Shown: positions 1 through 9,623, counted from the first letter of the stretch. The stretch is 64,000 nt of DNA from CAVRCT01 sp963719645 (GCA_963719645.1 CAVRCT010000001.1:124001-188000), one strand, 5' to 3'. Notes: generated by a model from the letters alone, not told the origin. A program made the numbers and translations.

Positions 1-844
1 TTCTCACCAGTTTGATGGCAAAAAATGTCATGGGTAGGAGGGGAATTAAAATCAGTAATATCATCCATGTGATTATTTCATATTTAAATTGCCATAAATT
101 TGCGCCAGTATTAATAATCAAATTTAAAATGATGCCGGATAATAAAAACGAATGTGCAAATAAAAAAAGTGCGAAGCCATACACGCTATTTACTAAAAAA
201 CCAATACCACCCGCTTTGTCTGGATGCAAAGAATCTAGCTGTAAATTTAAGCGAGCGACTTGCCAAAGTAAACGGTACCAAATCAGCACTCGGTAATACC
301 AGCGTAATAAAATAAACTGAAAAATGGGTAAGCTAACAAATGCATACCAATATCCCGGTAAGGTTAAGGATATCTGCGTATCGCGCTTGATGACATACCA
401 ATTCGAGAAGTCGTAGGGAAGTAGATGATTGGAAATCCATCGGCCAACAGTGATAGCAAATACGAATAATAGAATTTCAACTGTTATTGAGCCACTGAAT
501 CTGACGGCTGAAGCAACTATTTTTTCATATTTAGGAAGATCATTTTTGGAAATAATTTGAAGTTTCGCAAGCAGTCTGACAACAATTTGCAGGCGCTCAT
601 TCGCATTGACTTCCGCATAGAGCAATAAGGCAAGACTCAGTAATAATCGAACATGAACATCAATGTCACTGATGAACATACTCAGCTTTACATCACTTAA
701 CATAGTTAGAACGAGTAATGGAAACCAGGTAAATAAGCAGATGATAATGACCCGTTGTTTGTAAAAATGTAGCGGATCTTTTACCAGGCCTGCCCATTGG
801 TAAAATTTATAAAGCGGACCTTGAGAAAATATCAAAAAATTCAT
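1..844 (-). CDS. Multi-pass membrane protein, C-terminus beyond window
   Basis: An uninterrupted reading frame runs on the minus strand from an ATG at 844 to the window edge (281 codons visible, no stop). It begins MNFLIFSQGPLYKF and shows about five or six hydrophobic spans: around residues 35-55, 65-80, 128-145, 175-195, 235-255 and 260-280. A LHPDKAGGIGF motif sits in a loop between the fourth and fifth spans. I do not recognise the family and assign no function. No signal peptide is visible apart from the membrane spans. It is transcribed away from prmB, whose reading frame ends downstream of a family-G repeat fragment. The start is supported by the lack of any upstream in-frame extension with similar composition. 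Confidence 0.75.
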   Translation of the reverse strand, partial: MNFLIFSQGPLYKFYQWAGLVKDPLHFYKQRVIIICLFTWFPLLVLTMLSDVKLSMFISDIDVHVRLLLSLALLLYAEVNANERLQIVVRLLAKLQIISKNDLPKYEKIVASAVRFSGSITVEILLFVFAITVGRWISNHLLPYDFSNWYVIKRDTQISLTLPGYWYAFVSLPIFQFILLRWYYRVLIWYRLLWQVARLNLQLDSLHPDKAGGIGFLVNSVYGFALFLFAHSFLLSGIILNLIINTGANLWQFKYEIITWMILLILIPLLPMTFFAIKLVR

Positions 845-923
845 CCTTGAACCTCTCTGACGTGTGTATCTGATGAATATTACAAAGAAATAGCCGTAAA
901 GTCGATTTTCCTGTCTAAAAGAA

Positions 924-970
924 AATAGAATTGTCGGTGATCGCTCCCTGACGGTCGTGGCTCAGATTAA
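924..970. repeat. Family G repeat, single fragment
   Basis: The 47-bp word containing GATCGCTCCCTGACGGTCG followed by GGCTCAGATTAAAA recurs at 50240-50275 and 50350-50390. Here it stands alone between the partial membrane-protein gene and the end of prmB. Confidence 0.7.
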
Positions 971-979
971 AACGTTTCT

Positions 980-1867
980 CTACTCATGCAACTGCTCTGC
1001 CGTCAGCAAGAAAACACCGCCGCCTCCGTTTTCAAAATCGAGCCATGTGAAAGGAATCTCAGCGCATTTCTCGGCTAACGCATATTCACTGTTACCCACT
1101 TCAACCAGCAAAATCCCGTTGGGTTTTAGATATTTTTTTGCGTGCTCTAAAATGCGAACTGCAAAATCTAACCCATCGTGACCGGCCGCTAAACCTAATG
1201 TGGGTTCATGCAAATATTCTGCAGGCAAATTTGCCATGTCGTCAGCATCGACGTACGGCGGATTACTGACAATGACATCATATTTTTTTGGCGGCAAGTT
1301 GTTGAATAAATCACTTTCATGCAGTTGGATGTTGTCTTCGACTTGATGACGCAATACATTCATTTTCGCGACTTGTAATGCATCAGCAGATATATCACTG
1401 GCATCAATAGCAGCCTCTGGGAATGCTTTTGCGCAAGCAATTGCAATGCAGCCGCTGCCGGTACATAAATCTAAAATATCGTGCACATGCGCTGGATTGA
1501 TCCATGGTTGAAATTTGTCATGAATAATTTCGGCAAAAGGAGAGCGGGGAATTAATACACGTTCATCGACATAATAACTTTCACCGCCAAACCACGCTTC
1601 ATGGGTTAAATAAGGCACTGGAATTCGTTCTTGAATGCGGCGTTGAATCAGAGCATATAATGTTTCGCGCTCAGACAGGGTTAAACGCGCATCGATGACT
1701 TGCTGGTTGATCGACGGGGGTAGATGCAGTGTGTGTAAAATCAGAGCAACCGCCTCATCCCAAGCGGAATCGGTGCCGTGCCCATAAATCAAGCCTGCTT
1801 CATTAAATCGGCTAACAGACCAACGGATGTAATCACGGATGGTTAACAAGTCAGTTAATTCTTTCAT
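980..1867 (-). CDS. prmB: Ribosomal protein uL3 glutamine methyltransferase PrmB
   Basis: Class I SAM-dependent methyltransferase that modifies the glutamine of a GGQ-like site in ribosomal protein L3 in the cytoplasm. The N-terminal helical domain (to about residue 110) is followed by the Rossmann fold with a LDLCTGSGCIAIACA SAM-binding loop near residue 135 and the substrate-amide motif VSNPPYVDADD near residue 203, the N6-glutamine methyltransferase signature. With the ATG at 1867 the protein is 295 residues, close to the usual length of about 300. The frame is open further upstream to 1951, but the 1867 start has an AAAGAGAA ribosome-binding site and the protein then begins MKELTDLL as in relatives. 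PrmC is the main alternative; the fold's N-terminus and length favour PrmB. Confidence 0.9.
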   Translation of the reverse strand: MKELTDLLTIRDYIRWSVSRFNEAGLIYGHGTDSAWDEAVALILHTLHLPPSINQQVIDARLTLSERETLYALIQRRIQERIPVPYLTHEAWFGGESYYVDERVLIPRSPFAEIIHDKFQPWINPAHVHDILDLCTGSGCIAIACAKAFPEAAIDASDISADALQVAKMNVLRHQVEDNIQLHESDLFNNLPPKKYDVIVSNPPYVDADDMANLPAEYLHEPTLGLAAGHDGLDFAVRILEHAKKYLKPNGILLVEVGNSEYALAEKCAEIPFTWLDFENGGGGVFLLTAEQLHE

Positions 1868-1997
1868 GGTGTTCTCTTTGTTGTTTATTTGAGGAGAAAT
1901 TAGGTGTTTTATTCTATCGTTTTTGGGATGAGATAGCGACTTCCTCGCCAATCTAATTTTGGGATTTTATAAAAATCCCCTTGATTCTGAGAAATCT

Positions 1998-2235
1998 ACG
2001 CAAATTCCACCCATGCGTCGTCCTGAAAAATATGACGTCAACGTATTTTAACCGTAGCGAGGGTACTCGCACGGAATATTTATTCAGGATCCACTTGAGT
2101 ATCATCGATCCATATAAATTCAGGAATGAGTTCTCGTTCGTGGATCCTGAATAAATCTTACGCGCTACTGCAATAACTGCGGTCAAATGATTTGGGCGTA
2201 AGATTTTTCAGGACGACGCATGGGTGGAATTTGCG
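1998..2235. repeat. Family D cruciform repeat, copy 1
   Basis: Fills the gap 1952-2312. Outer inverted repeat ACGCAAATTCCACCCATGCG / its complement at 2216-2235, then CGTCCTGAAAAAT / ATTTTTCAGGACG, then side hairpin CCGT-a-GCGAG/CTCGC-ACGG, an inner pair ATTTATTCAGGATCCAC / GTGGATCCTGAATAAAT, and a second side arm closed by CTTACGC/GCGTAAG. Other copies lie at 37820-38035 and 46311-46632. No gene is seen inside. Confidence 0.9.
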
Positions 2236-2312
2236 TCAATCTCTTAGTCTTTGATCCCCCTTTTTTCAAAGGGTATTGTTGCATAATTCTCGTCTTTCCC
2301 ACAAAATATCCG

Positions 2313-2318
2313 TATAAT
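2313..2318 (+). promoter_or_regulatory. Candidate -10 box for nagZ-hpt
   Basis: TATAAT at 2313-2318 lies 38 bases before the nagZ ATG, outside the family D repeat. I see no convincing -35 hexamer at the right spacing, so this is only a candidate. Confidence 0.35.
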
Positions 2319-2356
2319 TTGAAGCTTATGACTTTCATTTTAAAGCGGAATCTTCG

Positions 2357-3391
2357 ATGGGCCCTATTGTATTAGATCTCCTTGGTACCGAGCTTAGCCA
2401 GGAAGAATGTGAACTCTTAAAACACCCCTCCCTTGGTGGGGTTATTTTTTTCGCTAGAAATTATCAATCACCTGAGCAAATGACTGCATTATCCCAAGCG
2501 ATTCGCGCGATTCGTAAGGACTTGTTGTTGATGGTTGATCAAGAAGGTGGGCGAGTGCAACGGTTTAAACAAGGTTTTTTACCGCTACCCAGTATGGCTG
2601 AGATCGCAGACGTTTATGCCGCATCTCCTGCGGAAGGGGAAGCGCTAGCACTGTGTTGTGGTTGGTTAATGGCAGCCGAAGTGTTGGCGGTAGGTGTTGA
2701 TTTGAGCTTGGCGCCTGTTCTTGATTTGGATAGAAAAATGAATTTGGTCGTTGGCGATCGGTCATTTTCTCGCAATCCTCAAACCGTGATAACACTGGCA
2801 AGTGCTTTTATTCAAGGCATGCGCATGGCAGGCATGGCAGCAGTCGGTAAACATTTTCCAGGTCATGGCGCAGTGACAGTCGATTCTCATATTGCTTCAC
2901 CGAGGGATGATCGTAGTTTCACAACCATTTTCCAAGAGGATATGCAGCCGTTTATTCATTTTATTCAGGCAGGCATTGCAGCGCTGATGCCCGCGCATAT
3001 TATTTTTAGTGCGATCGATAGCAAGCCCGCTGGTTTTTCTGCCTATTGGTTAAAAACAATTTTGCGCGACAAATTAAATTTTCAGGGTGTGATTTTTAGT
3101 GATGACTTGAACATGGCAGGCGCATCGTTTGCAGGTAATTACGCAGAACGTGCAAAGGTTGCATTAACCGCTGGCTGTGACATGGTGTTAATTTGCAATA
3201 ATCGTCAAGCCGCCATTGAAATTATTCAGAATGTACCGCAGCATGCACCGGGTTTTGATAAAAAAATTCAATCTCTCCGAGGAAAATTTTCTAACACACT
3301 ATCATCGTTACACGCATCGGCAGAGTGGAAAAAAAAGTTAAATTATTTTGTTCAGTATAGGAAAAGTTATGAAAACAACGCACCGAATTGA
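2357..3391 (+). CDS. nagZ: Beta-N-acetylhexosaminidase NagZ
   Basis: Glycoside hydrolase family 3 enzyme that removes N-acetylglucosamine from anhydromuropeptides during cytoplasmic peptidoglycan recycling. The TIM barrel shows MVDQEGGRVQR (about residue 58), the family signature GKHFPGHG (about 173) and the catalytic-aspartate motif VIFSDDLNMAGA (about 248). Length of 344 residues is usual for the family. It has no signal peptide, as expected for a cytosolic enzyme. The hpt start lies inside its 3' end in another frame, so the two are almost certainly co-transcribed and translationally coupled. The ATG at 2357 gives MGPIVLDLLGTEL, matching the normal N-terminus of the family. Confidence 0.93.
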   Translation: MGPIVLDLLGTELSQEECELLKHPSLGGVIFFARNYQSPEQMTALSQAIRAIRKDLLLMVDQEGGRVQRFKQGFLPLPSMAEIADVYAASPAEGEALALCCGWLMAAEVLAVGVDLSLAPVLDLDRKMNLVVGDRSFSRNPQTVITLASAFIQGMRMAGMAAVGKHFPGHGAVTVDSHIASPRDDRSFTTIFQEDMQPFIHFIQAGIAALMPAHIIFSAIDSKPAGFSAYWLKTILRDKLNFQGVIFSDDLNMAGASFAGNYAERAKVALTAGCDMVLICNNRQAAIEIIQNVPQHAPGFDKKIQSLRGKFSNTLSSLHASAEWKKKLNYFVQYRKSYENNAPN

Positions 3392-3932
3392 TGATGTACT
3401 TGCTAAAGCAGAATGTATTTTTAATTTCAAGCAAATTGAAAAAGCATTAGATAAAATGGCAGAAGAAATTACCGATAAATTAAAAGAAAAAAATCCGCTA
3501 TTAATTTGCGTCATGATTGGCGCGCTGGTTCCAACCGGACATTTGTTAACAAGACTGCATTTTCCGTTAGAAGTTGATTATATTCACGCTACACGTTATC
3601 GCAGTTCTACTCGCGGCGGCGATTTGCATTGGTTGGTTGAACCTAGACAATCACTCAAAGACCGAACGGTGTTGGTGGTTGATGATGTGTTGGATGGCGG
3701 ATTGACGCTGGCTGCGATTGTCGATTATTGCAAACAAGCGGGTGCAGCAGAAGTGCATACCGCCGTGATGGTGAATAAGCAACGTGAACGCGAAAATGGG
3801 TTTGAACAGATGACGGCGGATTTTATTGGTTTGCACACAGATGATCGTTATTTAGTTGGGTTTGGTTTGGATTACGAAGAATATTTGCGTAATGCGCCTG
3901 GGATTTATGCCGTTGCAGAGGAGCATCAGTGA
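3369..3932 (+). CDS. hpt: Hypoxanthine-guanine phosphoribosyltransferase
   Basis: Purine salvage enzyme converting hypoxanthine or guanine plus PRPP to the nucleotide. The PRPP-binding loop VLVVDDVLDGGLTLAAI (about residue 100) is clear, as is the YRSSTRGG segment near residue 78. With the ATG at 3369 the product is 187 residues and begins MKTTHRIDDVLAKAE. The frame stays open to 3348, but the ATG at 3369 has a GGAAAAG ribosome-binding site and fits relatives. The start lies 23 bases inside nagZ, indicating coupling. The exact base preference (hypoxanthine versus guanine or xanthine) cannot be read from the sequence. Confidence 0.88.
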   Translation: MKTTHRIDDVLAKAECIFNFKQIEKALDKMAEEITDKLKEKNPLLICVMIGALVPTGHLLTRLHFPLEVDYIHATRYRSSTRGGDLHWLVEPRQSLKDRTVLVVDDVLDGGLTLAAIVDYCKQAGAAEVHTAVMVNKQRERENGFEQMTADFIGLHTDDRYLVGFGLDYEEYLRNAPGIYAVAEEHQ

Positions 3933-4013
3933 TTTTAAATTCATGCTGTTGTGGCGGGGAGTGTTCTTTGTAATGACACTTGTTTAAGAATAAGCATGTT
4001 ATCCTTCTCAGGT

Positions 4014-4270
4014 GTCGTTGCTGCGTAATTCAAGTTGACTTCATCTGCGAGTTCCTTCCCCCACAAGGGCATAGGCGTCAAGCTAAGGGAATTTTGCTTA
4101 GTTGTAGGGTGGATTAGGCGCCTTTTGCCGTAATCCACCTTATCAAATTGCTGCAGCTTGGTGGATTACGACGCAAAAGGCGCGTCTAATCCACCCTACA
4201 ACTAAGCAAAATTCCCTTAGCTTGACGCCTATGCCCACAAGGGTGGAAGGAACTCGCAGATGAAGTCAAT
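4014..4270. repeat. Family C layered palindrome, copy 1
   Basis: Fills the gap 3933-4313. Outer arms carry TTCCTTCCCCCACAAGGGCA and TAGGCGTCAAGCTAAGGGAA, then the core arm TGTAGGGTGGATTAGGCGCC; each is mirrored on the right side (4150-4270). The two halves meet around a short spacer near 4140-4155. The left end GTCGTTGCTGCGTAATTC resembles the ends of the IS903-like elements described below. A second copy lies at 33514-33712. Confidence 0.88.
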
Positions 4271-4313
4271 ACAGAGTGGACTTAGGATAATTTTAAATTC
4301 AGAAGGAGAGTAG

Positions 4314-5087
4314 ATGAGAAAATATTATTTTTTAAAAGCCATTTTTTTATCGTTTTTTTCTCGTGCTCTCTACCGGGATGTGGTTAACAACTGGGGTGCG
4401 AATACGCTGGGCTATTTATTTCTGTTGCTTGCTTTGATGTGGGCTATCTTGATGTCATTCATTCAACCGAACATTAATCAAGTCATGACAAAACTTGTCA
4501 ACGAAATGGCGGTGCAGATGCCTGCGACGCTTCACCTTGAAAAAGGCGTCCTCAGCACCGCTGAAAATCGACCTTATTTTATCAAGTCCGCTAAAGAAGG
4601 TTCAGTGATTGCAGTGATTGATACCAGTGGAAAAATCGAGTCAATCAATAACGCCAATGCCCATTTTCTCATTACTAACCATTCGATTGAGTATTTCAAT
4701 TTTTCTAATCAACCAACCACTTATCCATTGCCAACATGGCTTACGTTTAATGTGACATCGACTGTCTTAGCGCAGCAAATTATTAACACATTACATTGGT
4801 CTTGGCTGATTTTATTTCCGCTGTGTGTCATCCTTTCATTTATTTATCACATCCTCGAATGTTGTTTGTATGCGATAATCGGTAAAATCATGGTGGGGCT
4901 CATGCATGTGTCGTTGCATTATCTCGATCTGGTAAAATTAGCCATGGTGGCCAGCACGCCGACAATTTTGATCAGTACGTTATTGAATGGTTTTGATTAT
5001 TGGTTTCGGTATCAGTGGTGGTTTTATGTCGCTGTATCACTGTCTTATTTATTTTTTGCGATTCGTGCAAATAAACTGAAAAATTAG
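4314..5087 (+). CDS. DUF1189-like inner-membrane protein
   Basis: A 257-residue membrane protein with one span near residues 30-55, an extracytoplasmic loop of about 100 residues (70-155), and about four closely packed spans in the C-terminal third. The arrangement and the N-terminal MRKYYFLKAIFLSFFSRALYR segment resemble the DUF1189 family, whose function is unknown. The ATG at 4314 is preceded by AGAAGGAGAG, a strong ribosome-binding site. Only 9 bases separate its stop from the fadE start, so it heads an operon with fadE and the sulfatase-fold gene. Family assignment rests on memory of the topology rather than a search. Confidence 0.6.
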   Translation: MRKYYFLKAIFLSFFSRALYRDVVNNWGANTLGYLFLLLALMWAILMSFIQPNINQVMTKLVNEMAVQMPATLHLEKGVLSTAENRPYFIKSAKEGSVIAVIDTSGKIESINNANAHFLITNHSIEYFNFSNQPTTYPLPTWLTFNVTSTVLAQQIINTLHWSWLILFPLCVILSFIYHILECCLYAIIGKIMVGLMHVSLHYLDLVKLAMVASTPTILISTLLNGFDYWFRYQWWFYVAVSLSYLFFAIRANKLKN

Positions 5088-5096
5088 GAGCAAGCC

Positions 5097-7574
5097 ATGG
5101 GATGGATTTGGATTTTCGCATTTGTTGCAGTATTTGGTACGCTTGCCTATCACAGAGCAAAACTGAATGTGTGGGCAGTTGCATTTTTTGTTTATTTAGC
5201 CTTATTTTCACGCTTAAGTCATTCTCATATGCTTCTCATCACGACAGCATGGTTGATCGCTATTATAATTTTTGCGCCTTTGTATTTGACTTCGTTGCGC
5301 CACAAATGGATATCGCGCCGCATCCTTGCGATGTATCGCAATGTCATGCCATCGATGTCACGCACTGAACGTGAAGCATTGTCTGCGGGGACAGTGGGTT
5401 GGGAGGGCGAGCTTTTTCGTGGTGATCCAAATTGGCAAACATTGTTAAGTATCCCCAAAGCCGTGCTGAGCGATGAAGAGCTGACTTTTTTAGAAGGACC
5501 GGTTGAAACACTCTGCGCCATGATTGATGACTGGGAAATCACGCATGTGCACGCTGATTTACCGGCTGAGATGTGGCAATTTTTAAAAGAGCAGGGATTT
5601 TTCTCTTTAATTATTACGAAAGAATATGGCGGCAAACAATTTTCTGCGTATGCGCACTCGCAAATTTTAGCGAAAATTTATAGTAAAAGCGCATCGGTTG
5701 CAACGACGGTTGCTGTACCCAATTCATTAGGGCCTGCTGAATTATTGTTGGAGTATGGCACACCGGAACAAAAAAATTATTATTTACCACGGTTGGCCAG
5801 AGGGGAAGAAATTCCTTGTTTTGCCTTAACCGGTCCTGAAGCAGGTTCCGATGCAGGCGCGATGTCAGATACGGGCGTGATTTGTTGGGGTGAACACGAA
5901 GGACAAAAAGTGTTAGGCATTCGTTTAAATTTCAATAAACGTTATATTACCTTAGCGCCGGTGGCGACCGTGATTGGTTTAGCCTTCAAGTTGTTTGATC
6001 CCGATCAATTATTCAGTAGCAAACAAGAGTTAGGAATTACTTGTGCATTGATTCCACGTGATACCGCAGGCGTTTCGATTGGCAGACGCCATTTTCCAGT
6101 CAATATTGTTTTCCAAAATGGACCGATTCACGGCAAAGATGTTTTTATTCCCATGGATTGGATTATTGGTGGGCCAACCATGGCGGGAAGTGGTTGGCGC
6201 ATGTTGATGGAATGTTTGGCGGCAGGTCGTGCGATTTCATTGCCAGCGAGCAGCATTGGTTCGGCAAAATTGGCGCTCTATACAACCGGTGCGTATGCAC
6301 GTGTGCGTCGGCAATTTAATGTGCCCATTGCGAAATTTGAAGGAATCGAAGAAGTCTTGGCGAGAATCACGGGCTATACCTATCTCATGGATGCGACGCG
6401 TACTTTTACGGCTGCTGTGATTGATTCGGGCGAAAAACCGGCGATTGCATCGGCTATTACGAAATATCATGTGACGGAGTTAGGACGTCTGGCGACCAAT
6501 GATGCAATGGATATTCATGGCGGCAAAGGTATTTGTCTAGGGCCAAAAAATTATTTAGGTCGAATTTATGAATCTGCACCGATTGCAATCACGGTGGAAG
6601 GCGCCAATATTTTAACCCGCTGCTTAATTATTTTTGGTCAAGGTGCAATGCGTTGTCATCCTTATGTGTTTGCGGAATTTGAAGCGGCAAGAAACAAAGA
6701 TGAAAAAGCAAGTTTAGTTGCATTTGATAAAGCGTTATTGGGTCACATGAGTTTTACCATCAGTAACTTGGTGAGAAGTGTGGTGTTAGGTATTACCAAT
6801 GGCCGAATTGTGCAAGTGCCTGAGGGAAAAACCAAACGGTATTTTCAACAAGCCACGCGTTTTAGCGCGGCGTTTGCGTTGTTGGCGGATATTTCCATGT
6901 TAGTGATGGGTGGGGAATTGAAACGCAAAGAAACGATTTCTGCGCGGTTAGGTGATATTTTAAGTGAATTGTATATGATGTCTGCTGTGTTGAAACACTA
7001 TCATGACCAAGGCCGCAATGGTGATGATTTGCCGATTGTCAGATGGGCGGGATTGATGTGTCTTTTTAAAATTCAACAAGCGATCGATGACTTATTAGAA
7101 AATTTCCCTAACCGCATCATTGCGTTTATTTTGCGAGCCTTGATTTTTCCATTCGGTAAGCGATTTTCAAAACCGAACGATAAGCTCGGTCACAAAATTG
7201 CGTTGCTGATGCAAGCACAAACACCTTCGCGTTATCGTTTAACGGAGGGAGCGTTTTTAACCGCAGTGCCAGGGAATATGCCAGGCTTGCTCGAAGATGC
7301 ACTCGTAAAAGCCATTGCCACAGAGCCTGTCGAAAAAGATATTCGTGCAGCGGTTAAAAGTAAAATGGTTAGCGGCACGACGTTAGAGGAGCAAGCAACC
7401 GATGCATGCGCGAAAAAAATTATCACAGAAGATCAATTACATTTAGTTCTGGCAGCGGCGGAAGCGCGCAGCAAAGTCATTTCAGTGGATGATTTTGCAC
7501 CGGAAGAATTAACCCATGTGTCAGTGAGAAAGAATCAATATGAAAATGCAAAATCAAGTTACCCCGCGTCTTAA
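5097..7574 (+). CDS. fadE: Acyl-CoA dehydrogenase, FadE type (paralog 1)
   Basis: First step of fatty-acid beta-oxidation: FAD-dependent dehydrogenation of acyl-CoA to trans-2-enoyl-CoA. At 825 residues it matches the long, membrane-associated FadE class rather than the 380-residue class. Two N-terminal hydrophobic spans (residues 2-20 and 24-60) precede the catalytic domain. Visible motifs include FALTGPEAGSDAGAM (about 245), the substrate segment RLNFNKRYITLAPVA, and ITVEGANILTRCLIIFGQGA (about 500). It shares long stretches with the product of 20351-22786, so the two are paralogs. It is preceded by GGAGCAAGCC before its ATG and overlaps the next gene by 35 bases, indicating an operon. Confidence 0.92.
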   Translation: MGWIWIFAFVAVFGTLAYHRAKLNVWAVAFFVYLALFSRLSHSHMLLITTAWLIAIIIFAPLYLTSLRHKWISRRILAMYRNVMPSMSRTEREALSAGTVGWEGELFRGDPNWQTLLSIPKAVLSDEELTFLEGPVETLCAMIDDWEITHVHADLPAEMWQFLKEQGFFSLIITKEYGGKQFSAYAHSQILAKIYSKSASVATTVAVPNSLGPAELLLEYGTPEQKNYYLPRLARGEEIPCFALTGPEAGSDAGAMSDTGVICWGEHEGQKVLGIRLNFNKRYITLAPVATVIGLAFKLFDPDQLFSSKQELGITCALIPRDTAGVSIGRRHFPVNIVFQNGPIHGKDVFIPMDWIIGGPTMAGSGWRMLMECLAAGRAISLPASSIGSAKLALYTTGAYARVRRQFNVPIAKFEGIEEVLARITGYTYLMDATRTFTAAVIDSGEKPAIASAITKYHVTELGRLATNDAMDIHGGKGICLGPKNYLGRIYESAPIAITVEGANILTRCLIIFGQGAMRCHPYVFAEFEAARNKDEKASLVAFDKALLGHMSFTISNLVRSVVLGITNGRIVQVPEGKTKRYFQQATRFSAAFALLADISMLVMGGELKRKETISARLGDILSELYMMSAVLKHYHDQGRNGDDLPIVRWAGLMCLFKIQQAIDDLLENFPNRIIAFILRALIFPFGKRFSKPNDKLGHKIALLMQAQTPSRYRLTEGAFLTAVPGNMPGLLEDALVKAIATEPVEKDIRAAVKSKMVSGTTLEEQATDACAKKIITEDQLHLVLAAAEARSKVISVDDFAPEELTHVSVRKNQYENAKSSYPAS

Positions 7575-9612
7575 AATAGGTTTGTTTGGGATTTTATTGA
7601 TTATTACGGCAGTCTATATTTTAATGCAGATTAGTTTTTTGATCGTCTGCAGTGGGATGTTTTTTAGTGATTTTCATTATGTGTCCAATCACTTAAAAAT
7701 TCCAGCAACGGTGTTGCCCGCGATATTTTATTTTTTGGGCGCACAATTGTTGGTGCATTTAAGTTATATCGGTTGTATTGGGTTGTTTGCCCGTTTAACG
7801 GGTAGGGCACTTCGTTACAAAGAATCAAAAATTGAATCGCTTGGTATTGTGCTTTGGTTTTTTGGCATGTTGACGATTTTTTTATGGAATCAATTGATTT
7901 TTCCGAATTCCAAATTTTCGGTCGCGTTATTAAGTTGGTTAAACCATTCGATCATGCAAATTTTGTTGGTGCTCTTTGCAAGTGGCTGGGTATGTGTTTT
8001 TGCGTTAGCCCTGATCGGATTTATTCAATGGTTGAAAGAACGACAGATGAGAGGCGCTTGGATTGTCAGTGGGTTAGTGGCAAGTGTTGCTGTTTGGGTG
8101 GCGTATTCTTTTTCATCGCATCGCACTGTTACGGATGCAGCAACGGTTGCGCAACCCAATATTATTATTATTGGGATTGATTCAGTGCGACCCGATTTTT
8201 TAAGCTTTTTTGGTTATGATGGCAAGACACCGCATATCGATCAGTTTTTAGGTCAAGCGACGGTGTTTTCTGAGAGTTTAACGGCTATTGCAAGAACGTA
8301 TCCATCTTGGATGAGTACGCTCACCGGGTTATATCCTAAATTAAATTTAGCGCGGACGGATTTAATTGATCAAAGCAAATTGGATTTGCGTCAGAGTTTG
8401 CCTGCTGTGTTGCACCGAAACGGGTATAAAACGATTTACAGTACGGATGATGTGCGCTTTAGTAATATTGATCAGCAAGCTGGATTTGATGAATTGGCGA
8501 CATCGCCGATTGGGTTTGATGATTTTTTATTGGGGACCATGAATGATTTTCCTCTTTCAAATATTTTAGTAAACACACGGATCGGGAAATATTTATTTCC
8601 CTATAGTTTTGCAAACCGCGCTGTTTTTGCAACGTATGAGCCGGATTCATTCATTGATCGTCTCAAATCTGTTTTAACGCAACCACGGACAAAACCGACT
8701 TTATTGATAGTGCACTTTTGTTTACCGCATTATCCTTATGCGTGGGCTAATTTGCCGGTGAAAAAAGTTGAGTTGCATCATTATCAAGCGGCATTAGTGC
8801 GTGCGGATCAACAATTTCAAGATTTTATGAATTTGTTGCAACAAAATAAATGGTTGGAACACAGCGTTGTTGTTTTGTTGTCTGATCACGGTGAAGCGGT
8901 TGAGATACCCGGTGATCGCATTACCGATTCGGATTTATTTATTCCAGGGCATCACAATAAAAAAGGGATTTTGCCGCATTTTTATCCGCCCAGTTCTGAC
9001 CATGAAAAAATAAATATGTCCGGTGGGCATGGTACGGATGTGTTAGGGTTGTCGCAATATCACACGGTATTGGCTTTTAAAACGTTTGGTCTTGCGCCTA
9101 ACCAAGTAAAAATTTTGCCTGGATTGGTTTCGTTATTAGATATTAAGCCGACTATTTTAGCGATGTTGCATATCCCTTATCAGCATTTAAGTGGTTATTC
9201 ATTACGAAATGAAATTTTAGGTTTGCGTTCGAGCGTGCCCGCACGAACGGATTTTTTTACCGAAACGGATTATTCACCCGAAGCGGTTCGTTCGGTGCAT
9301 CCTGAGATGCGCAAGGTCGTGATTGAGGGGATTGATTATTTCCGGATTGATCCTGTCAGTACGCGTGTGGTGGTGCGTGACAGTATGTTGAATTTAATTA
9401 TCTCTAGCAAGCAGTATGCGGATTTCTATGGTTCGTGGGTGTTGGCGCTCTATCCACAAAATAAAACGACCATGATGCCTATTTTAGTAAATTTAAAAAC
9501 AGGACAGTGGACGAATGATTTGCAAACCCCGTTTGCTTTAAATTCCCCTGCGCAACATATGTTGACTGCGCTGCGTAAATTTTTTGGCAGTGATATATCA
9601 ATGATCGTTTAA
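7540..9612 (+). CDS. Membrane-anchored sulfatase-fold enzyme (alkaline phosphatase superfamily)
   Basis: A 690-residue protein with about five hydrophobic spans in the first 200 residues, then a sulfatase/phosphoethanolamine-transferase-like domain from about residue 205. The domain starts IIIIGIDSVRPDFLSFFG (metal-binding aspartate), has ARTYPSWMSTLTGLYP where the nucleophile region is expected, and ends with VVLLSDHGE (about 450) and GGHGTD (about 490). The nucleophile position lacks the C/S-x-P-x-R sulfatase motif, so a threonine nucleophile and phospho-group transfer, as in LtaS or EptA-like enzymes, is more likely than true sulfatase action. The catalytic domain would face the periplasm. 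Its start lies 35 bases inside fadE, and the next gene starts 11 bases after its stop. Confidence 0.75.
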   Translation: MKMQNQVTPRLKIGLFGILLIITAVYILMQISFLIVCSGMFFSDFHYVSNHLKIPATVLPAIFYFLGAQLLVHLSYIGCIGLFARLTGRALRYKESKIESLGIVLWFFGMLTIFLWNQLIFPNSKFSVALLSWLNHSIMQILLVLFASGWVCVFALALIGFIQWLKERQMRGAWIVSGLVASVAVWVAYSFSSHRTVTDAATVAQPNIIIIGIDSVRPDFLSFFGYDGKTPHIDQFLGQATVFSESLTAIARTYPSWMSTLTGLYPKLNLARTDLIDQSKLDLRQSLPAVLHRNGYKTIYSTDDVRFSNIDQQAGFDELATSPIGFDDFLLGTMNDFPLSNILVNTRIGKYLFPYSFANRAVFATYEPDSFIDRLKSVLTQPRTKPTLLIVHFCLPHYPYAWANLPVKKVELHHYQAALVRADQQFQDFMNLLQQNKWLEHSVVVLLSDHGEAVEIPGDRITDSDLFIPGHHNKKGILPHFYPPSSDHEKINMSGGHGTDVLGLSQYHTVLAFKTFGLAPNQVKILPGLVSLLDIKPTILAMLHIPYQHLSGYSLRNEILGLRSSVPARTDFFTETDYSPEAVRSVHPEMRKVVIEGIDYFRIDPVSTRVVVRDSMLNLIISSKQYADFYGSWVLALYPQNKTTMMPILVNLKTGQWTNDLQTPFALNSPAQHMLTALRKFFGSDISMIV

Positions 9613-9623
9613 GCTGCGAAACA

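Noticed and set aside
12..296. Plus-strand open frame of 94 codons at the window start
   Set aside because: It lies opposite a much longer, membrane-protein-like minus-strand frame that is open from 844 to the edge.
1953..2186. Minus-strand 77-codon frame
   Set aside because: Entirely inside family D repeat copy 1; not protein-like.
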